Shown in pieces: positions 33,020-45,143 of a stretch of 64,000 bases of DNA. The DNA is taken from the NCBI GenBank assembly GCA_947359465.1, contig OX375881.1, positions 28,995,742 to 29,059,741 on the forward strand, given 5' to 3'. The notes beneath the pieces are model-generated. The model ran no database searches, was not told where the DNA came from, and saw only the letters and a list, made by a program, of their open reading frames with translations. The first letter of the stretch is position 1, and each line of letters begins with the position of its first letter. The position numbers and the translations under genes were made by a program. Source of the DNA: Metellina segmentata. Its lineage: Eukaryota; Arthropoda; Arachnida; Araneae; Tetragnathidae.

Positions 33020-33450
33020 AGCTGGTAAATATTACAATAGAGTAATTATTAAAACATATTTTAAATCCATATGTACTACTATGAAGACACTTACAATACA
33101 ATAGCCACAATATACATAAATATTTGTTATTTAGTCTTTGTGTGATTATAATACATTACAACTCCCTACTAATACATCAGAGAGGTCAGTGTTAACCCTC
33201 AAGATCCCTACCACAGCGAGCTCGTCAAGCAGTTCTTGGCTTCAAGAGTAAGACAATAACCGTCATTTACTATCTCGTTATGAATCCATAGCCATGTTTA
33301 TGGTATTTTTTAAATCCCCACACGACGCTTCGTTGAGGAGCTAGGTTCGTTTAAGTAAAGTGTCAAGTTTGCGCGGCAGCCATATTGATGACGTCATTAC
33401 TCGGCCCCCCACCACTCGCCAACCTTAAGCTGGTAAATATTACAATAGAG
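33020..33450. repeat. Insertion of about 385 bp flanked by a 23-bp direct repeat
   Basis: The phrase agctggtaaatattacaat plus four further bases occurs at 33020-33042 and 33428-33450, exact over 23 bp. The DNA between (33043-33427) changes from AT-rich to GC-richer toward the right. It has no obvious promoter boxes or poly-A, so the type of insertion is unknown. Confidence 0.7.
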
Positions 33451-33660
33451 AAATACCTTTTTGAAGACTGTGGGTTATGGGTATTCTTAAGCACACAACA
33501 AAGTTTATGGTAAACTCGGGTAAATAAAACGTGTCCTATCTCTTGGTCTAAATGGCTTGGCACACCATCACGTCTGGTTTTCAGTCATTATGATGCCCTA
33601 CAATGCTCGCTGGAAGATTCCATTTACCACGCTTCTTTGTAATGCACATGCGGCCATCAC

Positions 33661-33965
33661 TGTAACCGATATTGTAGCTCGGTCGGAAGACTAACAGATT
33701 AACAACCGAATAACGAGTTCGAATACAAACCAAGACCCTCGTGTACAAAGGAGGATGGTGCACTTTAAATGTGTAGCCGTCTCAAATGTCTTCACGATAA
33801 TGTGGTGTGGAAATCTAGAAAATACTGGTGCCAGCTCAGGTATTATCTCGTCATCGGACAGTGAATCAAAATTGCGTGGTGCGGTCCTCGGATCTTGGTA
33901 GATGGATCCCGGACCGTCGCCAACAGCCCGTCGTGTTGCTTCCGTGCGACGTTAATTAAAATACA
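33661..33965 (+). mobile_element. SINE family A relative, diverged
   Basis: A head with tagctcggtcggaaga and a B-box-like cgagttcgaatac precedes a body and tail (cggaccgtcgccaacagccc, then gcgacgttaattaaaata) collinear with family A. It is clearly older than the copies at 25080 and 47210. Confidence 0.8.
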
Positions 33966-34493
33966 TACCTACCTTTGTAGCTGAAATTGAGGTATGAAAT
34001 CACATGTCAGCCACGAAGCCATTGTCTTCGTTCACGAGCACATTGCTGCCTGAAGTATGGATGGTTCAATGTCGAGGGAAGCCTTATACAAAGGAAAGCG
34101 TTTAGCTAGTCCTATTTGAAGCAAACAATGTCGTATCTGCACATTTGTGATGAAAATGAAGGGTTTTACGCTGCCATGTGAACGAGATATTTGTGATTCC
34201 GTGGGGTTGTCACGTGTACTTGGTACACTGCCGGATTCTCTCTGTCCGCTTCTCTTCAGTCCACTGCTTACACATACGCATCAGTCGTGGCGTTATGTCC
34301 CGTACGAGCAGCAATGTCGCTATTGGAAAATCCACCTTAATGGAAAAGGCAATCACATTTCGTCCGTTTATCTGTCGTAAGTTCATATTACGTCCTTTCA
34401 TCTATAAGCTTTTACAGATCGCTGCCCATAGCACAATACTTCCGTTGCTGCTAAACAGCGCTCTATTTACACTTCTAACGCGACAGCTCAGGT

Positions 34494-34825
34494 AGGTAGG
34501 TAGTTTATGAACGATCGCACTGGGGCAGCCCAATGGACTATTCGCGAAGATCCGGGATCAATCCAGAAGCGAATGAACCGAGGACAACATCCCAAGATCT
34601 TAAACCAAGGCTTTTTGATGATGAGGTCAGCTTCTGAGCTGACACCCCACTTTCCGAAACTTCCACACCACGCCAACGTGAGAACATTTTGAGGTTACAA
34701 AATATTTAACGTGTGACAGCCCAAGATACCGGACGGTGTTTGGTTGATCGAGTTTCCAACTCGTGTTGCCCCGTTTTCTAATCCGCTATTCTTCCAACTG
34801 GACTACCGCAGCCCACACGACAGTT
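34494..34825 (-). mobile_element. SINE family A relative, diverged, minus strand
   Basis: The order is tail, body (gatccgggatcaatcc, then gagctgacaccccacttt) and a tRNA-like head near 34750-34825. It matches family A in reverse orientation with many differences. Confidence 0.75.
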
Positions 34826-34991
34826 CAGAGGGCGCTTTTGGGCACAGGTCAGAGGCAATTTCTCTACAATTCTGATAATTTGCATTACATACATACTCTG
34901 CATATCCTATATGTTTGGAATGATAAGTTGGAGGTTCTTATTTGAACTATTCCAGACCAAACAACTCTAAATATTTATTTATTATTTGCAG

Positions 34992-35146
34992 TTTCAACCA
35001 ACTCAGGTCTTTGCCGGAAGACATGTTCAAAGACACTCCGCAATTGAAAATCATTCACTTGGAGAAAAATCTTATCAGCTCTATTTTAGAAAAACCATTC
35101 AGTTTCAGATCAGGAATGCTTATATTTCCTTTATACTATATGGAAG
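34992..35146 (+). CDS. LRR gene: internal LRR exon
   Basis: The 155-bp exon follows ttatttgcag and ends at GGAAG/GTAAGTC. Joined in phase to the previous exon it reads on from WLDF into NQLRSLPEDMF, then LKIIHLEKNLISSI, a clear LRR pattern. No lesion is visible. Confidence 0.82.
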
Positions 35147-35466
35147 GTAAGTCTCATATTATTATAATTGTTAAAGTGAAAATAATTTTAGCGCTAGTAA
35201 ACAAAATTTGTATTATAAATTTTTTTTACTATAGTCCGAAATATGGCTAATTGCTATTTGAGTCACGTGGCTTATAACGAGTTTATCAGAGAAATTTCCA
35301 GAGTGAGTAAACAAATCAGACAATCCTTGGAGAACTTCTGCAGTGCAATTGCGTGAGATATCGGGGTTACCTTAAAATTTAATTTAGCTCTGATGTGGTA
35401 ATTTTTAGATTTTAATCTAATTGCTATTGAACAAATAACAAGCTTTCATCAATTGGTGCGACGGTG

Positions 35467-36408
35467 CGAGGGCCGTCTGATAAGTGATGCACAGTTGCAC
35501 GTAGCTTGCAGATGAGAAAAAGGTAATCAAATGAAACAATATATGGCACAGAAGTACATTTCAAATGCTACAAAATATTGCATTTCTTTTTCCATTCCGT
35601 CGCCATTTACAGTTACACGATTTCTGCCAACGGTGATCCAGTTGTCTCATCTCGTCAATGAACAAGTAACACCTTCTGAAAGGTTATCGTGACGAAGGAG
35701 ATGACCTTCTTTTCAATATTGTGATGGAACTTGGGTGTATCATTACTGCCCAAAAGATAAACGGCAGAGCATGGAATATCGGTACTATGGTTGGCCATAA
35801 TCAAAAAGGTTCAAAACACAACCCTCTGTAAAGAAAATGTATTTGACAGTGTTTTGGGAGGCCAAGCATGACTGACAACCTGGAAGCTGGGTTGGCCGTG
35901 GGTTCTGTGCGTTACATAGATACAATAAAACAGCTTAGGAGACGAGTATGTTGTGTTCGACAATCCATGTAGCCGATAATTCTGCAACACGGTTATGCTC
36001 GGCCACACACATCTCGGGCAACAGCCAAAGCTCTTGTGAACTTTAAATTTAAACACAATTCACACCCTCAAAACTCCCCAAATTTGGCGTCCTACGATTT
36101 TCACTTTTTCTGCATTTAAAGAGGGATCTTAAGGATATCATTTAACCACAGATGATAAACTCAAAGACGCAGTGAGGTCGTGGTTCAAGAAAAGACGGCC
36201 GACATTCTTGATTAACGGTATGATACAACTGGATCACCGTTGAGAGAAATGTGTAGCTGTAAATGGTGACTAAGTGGGAAAATAAATGCAAGAATTTGTA
36301 GCCTTTGAAATGTAGGTACTTTTGTGAAATATTTGTTTCGTTTGATTACACCCCTTTTAATTTGAGAGTTATGTGTGCGACTATGCATTACTTATCAGCC
36401 GACCCTCG
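35467..36408 (+). mobile_element. Decayed mariner-like element
   Basis: The ends CGAGGGCCGTCTGATAAGTG (left) and CGAGGGTCGGCTGATAAGTA (right, reversed) form an imperfect inverted repeat typical of mariner. Inside, plus-strand pieces in changing frames near 36060-36270 include SYDFHFFC and WFKKRRPTFLINGMIQL, the C-terminal mariner transposase region. The element is 942 bp and not functional. Confidence 0.78.
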
Positions 36409-37596
36409 TAATTCGTTCATTGGAATTTCTATTGGCGTAGTGTTGAATTCATATTCGAAAAACATGACAACTGTCGGCAGAATTCGTACATGAAACACGG
36501 ATCTCAGCAAAACAGAAATCGCCATCCATATTTAACTTGACATAATGCCTCTCATTCGCAAAATTAGGGGACAGGTTAACGTTCCCATAATAGAAGACGT
36601 AGAGCTATGGGGTTTGTGATTACCTTTGGTCGTGGTGATTGCTTTGTTTCTACCGCATTGACCTTACGCAGTGACTGCAATTAAATACTCCTTTCAAACG
36701 TGATAGGATTTTTTTTTTGTTCGATTTCATTAGCTCTTAACACATCGATTAACTTTTTTTGAAAGCTCGAAGTTTCTGAATGGAACCGTCTTGTAAACAA
36801 CGGCAGATCTGTCGGTCTATTGATAGTCATCTATTGTCCAAGGAAATAGATCCCTTGCTTTTGACGTCATCACTCTACGTCCTTTGAAGTTTTTAGCGCG
36901 GATTCTGGTTCTAGGTTTACAGTGCAGAGGCAGAACTGACGCCAGTAATTATGAGTTGGATTAACAGATAATCACCTTTGGCTATCGTCACTCTTGATTT
37001 CGCGAGTTTGCAAACCATGTGTTAACAAACTGAATAGTGATAAATACTCCTCTATGTTTGCAATCTTTTCTAGAGTTGAATCCCTCACGGTCATCTACTT
37101 TCCCCATACGAGTCATATACTATATTCGCCTTATTCATTCCTTCATGAGAGGGGGTTTTCAGTGAAAAACAAACAAACCAGATGGTCTGGGAAGATTTTA
37201 CTTCTGCTGTCCAAATGCTATCGTATGATGTATATCGAGGTTATCTTAGAATGCAATTTGTATCCGTTTCGTTGACGTTAAGTCAAAATGGCGTTGACCA
37301 ATCAACTATCATATATAAATTCAGAATTTATTTTTTGGACTATCTATTGGCGATGAGATGAAATCATTCACCAAAAATAAACCAAATGACGTCAAGTTCG
37401 CAATACGTACATGCAACTCCGTTCTATCCGAAAAACACTTCCATCAACATCACATCGAAAAAAACATCTCATAGCTATAGTTTTTGCTTTTATTTCTCCA
37501 GGTGGTTTAACTTCGCGGCGCAAACCACCTTGCATCTGATACAAACATCTGTTCCAAAATGCCATCCATTATAGGCAAGGTACTGTACCGTCATGT
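36409..37596. other. Intron DNA, no supported feature
   Basis: Short chance frames only. No repeat pair, promoter boxes or domain recognised. Confidence 0.4.
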
Positions 37597-38211
37597 AACA
37601 ATTAGTCGGGCAGCTGTATAAAAATTAAACTATTTATTTAGATAATTAAAATATTTACAAGTTTACAAGTTAAGGCACAACTATCGACAGTCGAAAACCT
37701 GCCTGGAGCCAAAGCACCAATGGCTCTCCACAAAACAGAGACGTCTGTCTCCCGTCGAATTCAGAATCAGTCTCTCAAGTTCTCAAATCCCCGTTCTCTT
37801 GGGTCCGCAGAACCGAAGCTGCGAACGGGAGGGGGGCGAATTCCGAGCCCTTGCAAGAGATGTTTTTGTCCTCAACAGAACTGAAGACACCCCACACAGA
37901 TGCAAAAAACCGTCTGTAATGCCGACTTGAGTTCCCAAAAGTTAATCTCCATTCCAGACATGGGATTAGGGAACCGACGGAACTCCAGCTGTGTCGATGG
38001 GAAAATCGTTCCTGAAAACGCACAGAACAGTTTTTCGCATCTCTGAACTCAATTGCCAGACAGGGAAGGAAAAGGGGCGGACCGAAACGGAACGCTAGGC
38101 CGCTGATGAAAAACACTCTCTTTCGGTATTTTGTCAAAAACACACGTGCAAACACAGAAGTTGTTGTCACCGTATGGACTTGAAATGTTAGTTAATGAAC
38201 CCTAACAACAA
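37597..38211 (-). repeat. Candidate solo LTR
   Basis: A GC-richer block with TG...CA-type ends (minus strand TGTTAGGGTT to GTTACA) and an AATAAA signal on the minus strand near 37639. No internal retrotransposon sequence adjoins it, and I could not find a target duplication, so this is a tentative call. Confidence 0.35.
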
Positions 38212-38506
38212 CTTCGTAGATTCCATGCATTATAAATGTACGGTAGGAGCCATCATAAGCAGTTAATACCGCGAGCTAAACCAATTGTATGCTCTTCGCT
38301 ATAGACGACTGCGAATTGGTTCGACTAAAAGGGTATGTCAATTAAATAATTTTCACGTATTGTAGATAATGCAGAAAAATATTAATTGTAACGAGGTACA
38401 GCCGTAAAAAAACGACTCCCCCAATTGCAATTGCACAATTTACTTTGCAGAACAAAAACTGAAGTTAGCAATCGATAGGGATGAATATTTTCTAAAAATA
38501 TTAATA

Positions 38507-39926
38507 CACTCCATCATTGCCATAAAAATTTGCGCACCAAGAAAAAGTAGTCAAAATGAAACGAAATTTTACACATGTAAGTACTACTTTGATATAAGTC
38601 AGTGATTAGAAAATCAGAGAAAAAGGATCCTTTTTATTGCAGAAAAAAGTAAAAATGAACGGAAGTTTTAGTACTCTGTTGGACCCTCTCTGGCGCGAAT
38701 ACACGATGCGATACGAGCGGGCATTGAGGCATGCAAGTTCCGTATGATATCCTGAGACATCTCGTTTCACAGTTGCTGTAAACGCGCCTCTAGTTCGACA
38801 AAACTCGTAGGGTGTCCAACTTGCCGTCCCAAATGATACCAGATATGCTCGATTGATGACAAATCTGGGAATCGAGCAGGCCAAGGAAGGGTGGTGATGT
38901 GGCGGAGGCAGTCTTGTGACATCTTTGCTGTGTGTGGCCGTGAATTGTCTTGTTACAACGGCTCCTGGGAGCCCTAAAATAAGTGGCATCACATGTGGCT
39001 GAAGGATGTCATGGACGTACCGCTGGGCTGTCATTGTACCATGGATCAATATTAGGGGTGACCGTGAATCGTAAGCAATGGCACCCCATACCATCACACC
39101 AGCTGTGGGAGCGGTGTGTCGCTGTAAAGCGAAGGCAGGATTGAGGCGTTCACCCCGGAGCCTCCACACACGAACACGAGTGTCATCACTGCTCAAATTG
39201 AATCTAGATCCGTCGCTGAAAACGACCTGATTCCATTCCGTTGCAGTCCAATCCCGTCGTACGCGACACCACTCTAAACGGAGGCGTCGGTGGGTGGGTG
39301 TCATTGGCAGCACACGTAATGGGCGCCGCGATAACAGATGTCCTTGAGCCAGGCGCCTTGCGATGGTTCGGGAAGACACAGGGGCCCGTACTGAAGGTGC
39401 TGCCTGTGTCTGAATAGCGGCCAATGAGGCAGTTGGCTCTACGCGTGCGTTTCGTATTATGTGACGGTCTTCTCGACGACTGATCTGTCGAGGGCGTCCT
39501 GAGCCTGGTCGCCGTGTAAATGACGTCTCTTCTGTCCACTGGTCCCAACACCTCCTCACAGTAAAATCAGAACGGCCTACTTGAAGGAGCTACTCGCCGA
39601 GCTGACCACCCAGCTTCCATCATCCCGATGATTCTTCCCCTCTCGAACTCTGACAGCTGCTCATTTGTCTTCGATGGCGGCGTAACGGCATGTCTACCTC
39701 GGCGTTTCCTTTGCAAAAGATTAAGTACACTCAAACAAGCTCTGCTTACCTGTTTTATACTCCAAGGAGAACGAAGTTCAACGCCCTCTAGTGGTATTAC
39801 GCAGTATTACGCAATCACAATGCATTTCAAATCATTTGCATATCTGGCCGACATGTACCTTCATGCCAAGTTTCGTTATGATCCCACAATTATTTCTTGG
39901 TGCACAAATTTTTATGGCAATGAGTG
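38507..39926 (-). mobile_element. Tc1-like DNA transposon, third element
   Basis: The ends CACTCCATCATTGCCATAAA (left) and CACTCATTGCCATAAAAATT (right, reversed) form the inverted repeat, flanked by TA (38505-38506, 39927-39928). It is a different family from the elements at 12766 and 17938 but related to its neighbour at 39933. Confidence 0.93.
38660..39696 (-). pseudogene. Tc1-like transposase, third element, defective
   Basis: The DNA-binding region includes EFERGRIIGMMEAGWS in one frame and RRCWDQWTEE in another, so a shift occurs near 39590. The main frame (39559-38606) has a GRPR hook motif and FSDGSRF, where the usual Glu after Asp is Gly. It leaves frame at the second Asp motif near 38950. 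Reading the adjacent frame gives TTLPWPARFPDLSSIEHIW with the Glu. Spacing between the last two acidic residues is 32 by my count. Confidence 0.85.
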
Positions 39927-39932
39927 TATATA

Positions 39933-41418
<1,486 letters not shown>

Positions 41419-41427
41419 TATATATAT

Positions 41428-42500
41428 ATTTACAAACACAAAAGTTATTTAAAAAAACATATAAATAAAACACACTGTCAGAGGAGTTCGCTAAAGCTGC
41501 AACTAGCTCTGACTGGTAAATACTTATATCATTCAAATATTTAATTTAATGAAAGATCAAAATAAAATAAAAAGCATGTGTATTTAACCAGAAAACGAAA
41601 GTTAGAAGAAAAGTTAAAACTAACCATGCAAGCGCGCTGAAAGCTGCAGACATAGCATGGTAAGGAATATATTTTTCTTAAACAAGAGGAAATTCAAAAA
41701 TAAAAACCAAAAGGAATTTATTGAAAACGAAAGTGTTGGTGGATCAGGGCGTCATCAGGGAGGAGCCTGATCCATACAACACAAAATGGTGTTTTCTACG
41801 AATATGAGCCGCAAAATACTAAGAAATTGCTCATATACTCCCCCAAACACAATTAAAAGCAAATATACAAAAGAAAAGATTGAAATAAGAAAATTTAAAT
41901 CAAACCTGCAGCAGCAGTCGGGAGACCGGCAACACCAAGCCAGAAGATCGCACCAAATGCCGCTACTCACTTAGTTCAACAAACCGCCAACACCAATGAC
42001 TCAGAGGAAATGACGAAATAGAAATAGACATCGGTGGCGTAATTGTTGATAGTAATGAATCAGCTTCATCTTACTTTATTACTTTTCTTGAAGGATTTAT
42101 TTGTGAGAAGCGAGTTTTATGGAAATAACATTTTAAAAATATAATAATAATAACACACTGACAAAGGAGTGCGCAAAAGCTGCAACTACCTCTGAAAGGT
42201 AAATATATTACAAACACAAAAGTTATTTAAAAAAACATATAAATAAAACACACTGTCAGAGGAGTGCGCTAAAGCTGCAACTAGCTCTGACTGGTAAATA
42301 CTTATATCATTCAAATATTTAATTTAATGAAAGATCAAAATAAAATAAAAAGCATGTGTATTTAACCAGAAAACTAAAGTCAAAACGAAAGTTAGAAGAA
42401 AAGTTAAACTTCGTTTAACTTTCGTAAGTAACACTTTCGTTTTCAATAAATTCCTTTTGGTTTTTATTTTTTGAATTTCCTCTCGTTTAAGAAATATATA
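41428..42500. repeat. Compound repeat block with direct and inverted copies
   Basis: A block of about 190 bp (from tacaaacacaaaagttattt to acgaaagttagaagaaaag) is present at about 41430-41615 and again at 42207-42410, with a partial third copy at about 42150-42206. A different block of about 70 bp (aggaaattcaaaaataaaaa to aaaacgaaagtg) at 41664-41733 recurs inverted at about 42428-42497. The interior holds a small palindrome, ggatcagg...cctgatcc (41742-41774). No protein is recognised. Confidence 0.85.
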
Positions 42501-42679
42501 TATATATATATATAAAATTCACATCTAATTTAATTTAATCTGAATTGAAATATTTATCTCCTCTAATAATAAACAGATGTTAAAAATAATGGAATAGAGG
42601 TTCTACAAAAAATGTCGGAAAGAAAATATTCTGCTCTTCAATTCCGAAAGAGAATATTTGCTGGCAAAATAGTTGGTAA

Positions 42680-42880
42680 GTATTTTAATTAACGTCGCAC
42701 TGGAGCAACGCGACGGACTATTGACGACTGTATGGGATAAATCCCAAAGGTAAGGATCTGAGAACAACACCACTCAAAAAGCTTTCATACCACGCGAACG
42801 TGAGGAAATTTGGGGCCAAGACAGATGTATCGTGCACCAGCCCCCACGTAGATGATAGCCTTTGGTTTGATAGTCTTGAA
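42680..42880 (-). mobile_element. SINE family A relative, partial
   Basis: Tail (aattaacgtcgcactggagc) and body in minus orientation, with internal loss. The tRNA-like head is not clear. Confidence 0.75.
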
Positions 42881-43220
42881 TTAGCAACCCTCCTATTGCT
42901 ATTCAACTACACTTCCTACAGGGCTGCCTTGACCCGTATGCACAGAAGAACTTACATATTTGTTAATGATGTTGTACATTCCTAACAAACTTACAACTTA
43001 CCCAACAAATTTGTAAATTAACGTGTTTAATATGCAAAGCATTTCTAGTAATCACGTGGATACCCACCAATTACAAATGTAGCGGTTTCTTTATTGAATT
43101 TTAAGTTTGCCTGATTTGGGGAGTAGTGGTGCCACTGTAATATTTTGCTTTTACATCCAATTGTAGTTTGCTGTCTACATATGATAAATTTCCGTTCTAA
43201 TATTTTTGTCCTCTTTTCAG

Positions 43221-43345
43221 GTAATCCAGTCAACTGCAACTGTGATATAAAATGGTTCACGAAAGTTCAACTGAAATTTGTGGCAGCAACACAGGCGCCT
43301 CAATCCTATGATAGGACTTTACGCAAGTCCAACTTGATTGGCTAA
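43221..43345 (+). CDS. LRR gene: last exon (C-terminal cap)
   Basis: After a tcttttcag acceptor the exon joins in phase and reads GNPVNCNCDIKWF, the hallmark of an LRR C-terminal cap. It ends at TAA 43343-43345 after LRKSNLIG, shorter than most caps, which usually carry further cysteines. Confidence 0.78.
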
Positions 43346-43610
43346 TCGCATCACATGACCTAGATACGTATGTCATCACGGTTTATAGTTGTTGGCGATT
43401 TATCTCTTCTTTTCTGCTTTCTTCTTTTCTTTACAGACCCATGGCTATGGGTGGGTAGAGGTGGGAGCCGAAAATTGTATCCTTTTATAAAAAAGTTAAT
43501 AATTATATAAGTTAGTGTTTTATGTATGCTTTTTGTTACATCAGAATGGTCCTAAGCCAGCGGTGGATACGACACAATCATCCTAAAGCAAAGGGGACGG
43601 CAGAGGGGCG

Positions 43611-43958
43611 GAAAAATATCAGTTGGTAGTGAGTTCAGGAGTGGTTCTTAGATTATTTATGTAAAATCAACGGAAGCTTGGAAAAATATAAAAAGGGTAT
43701 TAAAAATTGGGAAAAGTAAATGAGAATGAAAAGGAATTAAATTTGAATTTTTTAAAAATAATTTGGAGGATCTAAAAAGTTTTCGAAAAATATCAGTTGG
43801 TAGTGAGTTCAGGAGTGGTTCTTAGATTATTTATGTAAAATCAACGGAAGCTTGGAAAAATATAAAAAGGGTATTAAAAATTGGGAAAAGTAAATTAGAA
43901 TGAAAAGGAATTAAATTTGAATTTTTTAAAAATAATTTGGAGGATCTAAAAAGTTTTC
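43611..43958. repeat. 174-bp tandem duplication in a SINE tail
   Basis: Units 43611-43784 and 43785-43958 differ by about one base (aaatgagaatg versus aaattagaatg). The unit corresponds to the 3' body of the family B SINE that continues to the right on the minus strand. Confidence 0.92.
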
Positions 43959-44052
43959 CGTCAGCTGGGTTCGAACTGGGTAGTCATCCTCCGCTGCCGA
44001 CGCTAATCTGAATGTGGGTGACTTTAGCCGTTAGGCCATCGTTGCTTCACGA
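43785..44052 (-). mobile_element. tRNA-derived SINE family B
   Basis: On the minus strand an A-box-like TGGCCTAACGGCTAAA (44038-44023) is followed by a B box, CAGTTCGAACCCAG (43979-43966). The AT-rich tail runs into the 174-bp unit. The head differs from family A. Confidence 0.75.
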
Positions 44053-44289
44053 AAAGAAGCTCTTTAAAATATAAGTACCCTTTAATATAAGTTAGCAAGA
44101 AATACTACTAACAACCATACAACATATATATGAAAATGAGGAGCAAATCAGAGTCAACTTGTCGGACACTTACGCTGTACGCTGAGGCGATAGTGTAAGT
44201 ATTGTATTTCTACGAAACACAACGCGCATATTCAAAATCAAATGGTTACTGCAACAATCAGATTGGCGAGATATCCAAGTGAAGCCAAG

Positions 44290-44372
44290 CCCGTGAAACT
44301 AGCCAATCAAGTTGGACTTGCGTAAGGTACTATCATGAGATTGAGACGCTTCTGGCAGCAACATGCGCTACA
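44290..44372 (-). pseudogene. Inverted, diverged copy of the last LRR exon end
   Basis: On the minus strand the stretch ends tacgcaagtccaacttgatt then ggcta, matching the end of the exon at 43221-43345 and encoding the same TLRKSNLIG. Upstream it diverges but keeps a recognisable SQSHDS segment. It lies about 1 kb away in opposite orientation. Confidence 0.75.
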
Positions 44373-44607
44373 CCGAAGGAAGTTAAAGGAAGGGCAGTTT
44401 CTTCACTGAATCCGAGTGAATTCAAGTACTGTACTTAATAAAGGAAACCAAGAAAACATCCCCAAGCCCCCGAAAAACTTTAAAATCATCCAGATAATTG
44501 TTACAATAGTGAAACTGTAATATTACGTGTTCCGAATATTTCCACCATAATGAAAGCCATGCACTGACGACAGTCGTGAGAAAGTTTAGAGAATAAGAAT
44601 GTTTAAT

Positions 44608-45143
44608 TGTAATAATTTGAAAAGTAATTCGGAAGCCTTCATCCCATCCTCTTTGCCTTTTGTAGCCTGTATTTTTTTACATGATTCAATTTTGCATGGA
44701 ATGTTCTGCAAGGAATATTATAGGTGGAATGTTTTACATGATAGTAATTTGAAAAGTAATTCGGAAACCTTCATCCCATCCGCTTCGCCTTTTATAGTCT
44801 GTTTATTTCTCACACGATTCAATTTTGCTCGGAATGTTCTGTAAGGAATATTATAGGTGGAATGTTCTACATGGTAATAATTTGAATAGTAATTAGGAAG
44901 CCTTCATCCCATACTCTTCGCCTTTTGTAGTCCGTTTATTTCTCACATAATTCAATTTTGCTCGGAATGTTCTGTAAAAAAAAATTCTAGGTGGTATGTT
45001 CTACATGGTAATAATTTGAAAAGTAATTCGTGAGCCTTCATCCCATCCTCTTCGCCTTTTGTAGTCTGTTTATTTCTCACATGATTCAATTTTGCTCGGA
45101 ATGTCCTGCAAAAAATATTCTAGGTGGAATGTTCTAGATGGAT
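44608..45143. repeat. 133-bp satellite, four units
   Basis: The phrase aatttga(a/t)agtaatt recurs at 44614, 44746, 44879 and 45013, giving a period of 132-134 bp. Each unit also contains ccttcatccca and tggaatgtt-type phrases. Units differ by a few per cent. Confidence 0.93.

Noticed and set aside
33020..33450. SINE or LINE identity for the 23-bp-flanked insert
   Set aside because: No promoter boxes, poly-A, or similarity to the other elements here.
37775..38170. 131-residue minus frame in the candidate solo LTR
   Set aside because: No recognisable domain; GC-rich LTR-like DNA gives long chance frames.
43960..44045. Possible tRNA gene on the minus strand
   Set aside because: The spacing and body do not give a cloverleaf that I can see, and it continues into a SINE-type tail.
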